NCBI GenBank assembly: GCA_030667645.1
Contig: DAOUVM010000211.1
Coordinates: 1-5,204 of the forward strand
Origin: Ardenticatenales bacterium
GTDB taxonomy: Bacteria > Chloroflexota > Anaerolineae > Promineifilales > UBA4811
Direction: 5' to 3'
Length of the DNA stretch: 5,204 nt
Below are positions 4,647 to 5,204 of this stretch, in pieces. A program made the position numbers and the translations under genes. The first letter of the stretch is position 1, and each line of letters begins with the position of its first letter. The notes under the pieces were generated by a model. It had not been told where the DNA came from. It ran no database searches and saw only the letters and a program-made list of their open reading frames with translations.

Positions 4647-5204
4647 TTACGCCGGCACACTGGGCAGATCGGCCAAGGCTTGGCGCAGTTTGTCTTCCTC
4701 TAGCTCATAATCTGACAGATCTTTCCTGAAAAAGGCATCGTAGGCTGCCAGGTCGAAATGGCCGTGCCCGCTGTTGTTGAAAAGAATGACCTTGGATTCG
4801 CCAGACTCCTTGCAGGCCACAGCCTCATCGTAAACCGCCTTGACCGCATGAGCCGTCTCAGGGGCAACGATAAAGCCCTCAGCCCTGGCGAAACTCACGG
4901 CGGCCTCAAAGCAGGTGTTCTGGTGATAGGCGCGCGACTCTACCTCCCCCTGCTCCAACAACGCACAGATGCTGGGCGCCATCCCGTGATATCGCAGACC
5001 GCCGGCGTGCACCGGAGCAGGGACAAAGCCATGCCCCACCGTGTGCATCATGGCCACGGGGCCGGTCTTGGCTGTGTCCCCCCAGTCGTAGGCATAGATA
5101 CCCCGGGTCATGCTGGGGCAGGCGGTGGACTCGACAAAGATGGCGCGCAATTGCGGCCTGCTGCCGTCCAGTTTGTCCTTCAGGAAAGGATAGATGAGGC
5201 CGGC
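4647..5204 (-). CDS. trpB: Tryptophan synthase beta chain, TrpB2-type, C-terminal part (partial)
   Basis: The last 185 residues of a PLP-dependent tryptophan synthase beta subunit, which condenses indole with L-serine to form tryptophan. The frame is open to the window edge, beginning AGLIYPFLKDKLDG and continuing LRAIFVESTACPSMTRG, YDWGDTAKTGP, MHTVGHGFVPAPVHAGGLRYHGM and CFEAAVSFARAEGF, with ILFNNSGHGHFDLAAYD near the end. The STACPSMTRG and HAGGLRYHG stretches mark the TrpB2 (TrpB-like) class rather than TrpB1. TrpB2 proteins often work without TrpA or on free indole. The catalytic lysine and the PLP phosphate-binding Gly-rich loop lie outside the window. It ends in TAA and is convergent with the lipoprotein operon, so a functional link to the other genes is not implied. 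Confidence 0.93.
   Translation of the reverse strand, partial: AGLIYPFLKDKLDGSRPQLRAIFVESTACPSMTRGIYAYDWGDTAKTGPVAMMHTVGHGFVPAPVHAGGLRYHGMAPSICALLEQGEVESRAYHQNTCFEAAVSFARAEGFIVAPETAHAVKAVYDEAVACKESGESKVILFNNSGHGHFDLAAYDAFFRKDLSDYELEEDKLRQALADLPSVPA

Overview
The window most resembles a Chloroflexota (Anaerolineae-like) genome. This is inference from several signs: exported lipoproteins with 'DDFS…GW' and 'VNGQ…FDNLVVR' signatures, a LolA/LppX-like lipoprotein, a TrpB2-type tryptophan synthase, and a two-domain protein disulfide oxidoreductase (PDO) of the kind common in thermophilic and deep-branching bacteria. Composition is moderately GC-rich. Six of the eight genes end in TAG, one in TAA and one in TGA.

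Positions 33-1949 (minus strand) form a compact redox operon. A near-consensus promoter (TTGACA, 17 bp, TATACT) overlaps a TATACC-N7-GGTATA inverted repeat and drives a CsoR/CstR-family repressor. A two-domain thioredoxin-fold PDO and two tandem OsmC-family proteins follow, the last three packed with 2-4 nt gaps. The PDO gene has an in-frame TGA at 1119-1121, exactly where the first cysteine of the C-terminal CxxC active site belongs. The reading frame and the family signature continue unbroken on both sides, and a hairpin that fits the bacterial SECIS rules follows the TGA. I read it as one 218-aa selenoprotein with a U-A-Y-C active site, the most interesting object in the window. The repressor keeps both sensing cysteines but has Tyr where copper CsoRs have His, which points to sulfur-species (CstR-like) rather than copper sensing. 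My working model is a thiol/selenol module for reactive sulfur or peroxide stress.

Positions 2072-4604 (plus strand) hold a second unit: an extended -10 promoter and three predicted lipoprotein genes. The first has three 11-residue repeats followed by a LolA/LppX-like domain. The other two are diverged paralogues with a concanavalin-A-like (DUF1080/LamG-type) domain. An 11-bp GC-rich hairpin at 4579-4604 lies between this unit and the convergent gene.

Positions 4647-5204 (minus strand) hold the C-terminal 185 residues of a TrpB2-type tryptophan synthase beta chain, cut by the window edge. No RNA genes, mobile elements or CRISPR arrays were seen, and no selenocysteine machinery (selA, selB, selC, selD) lies in the window.
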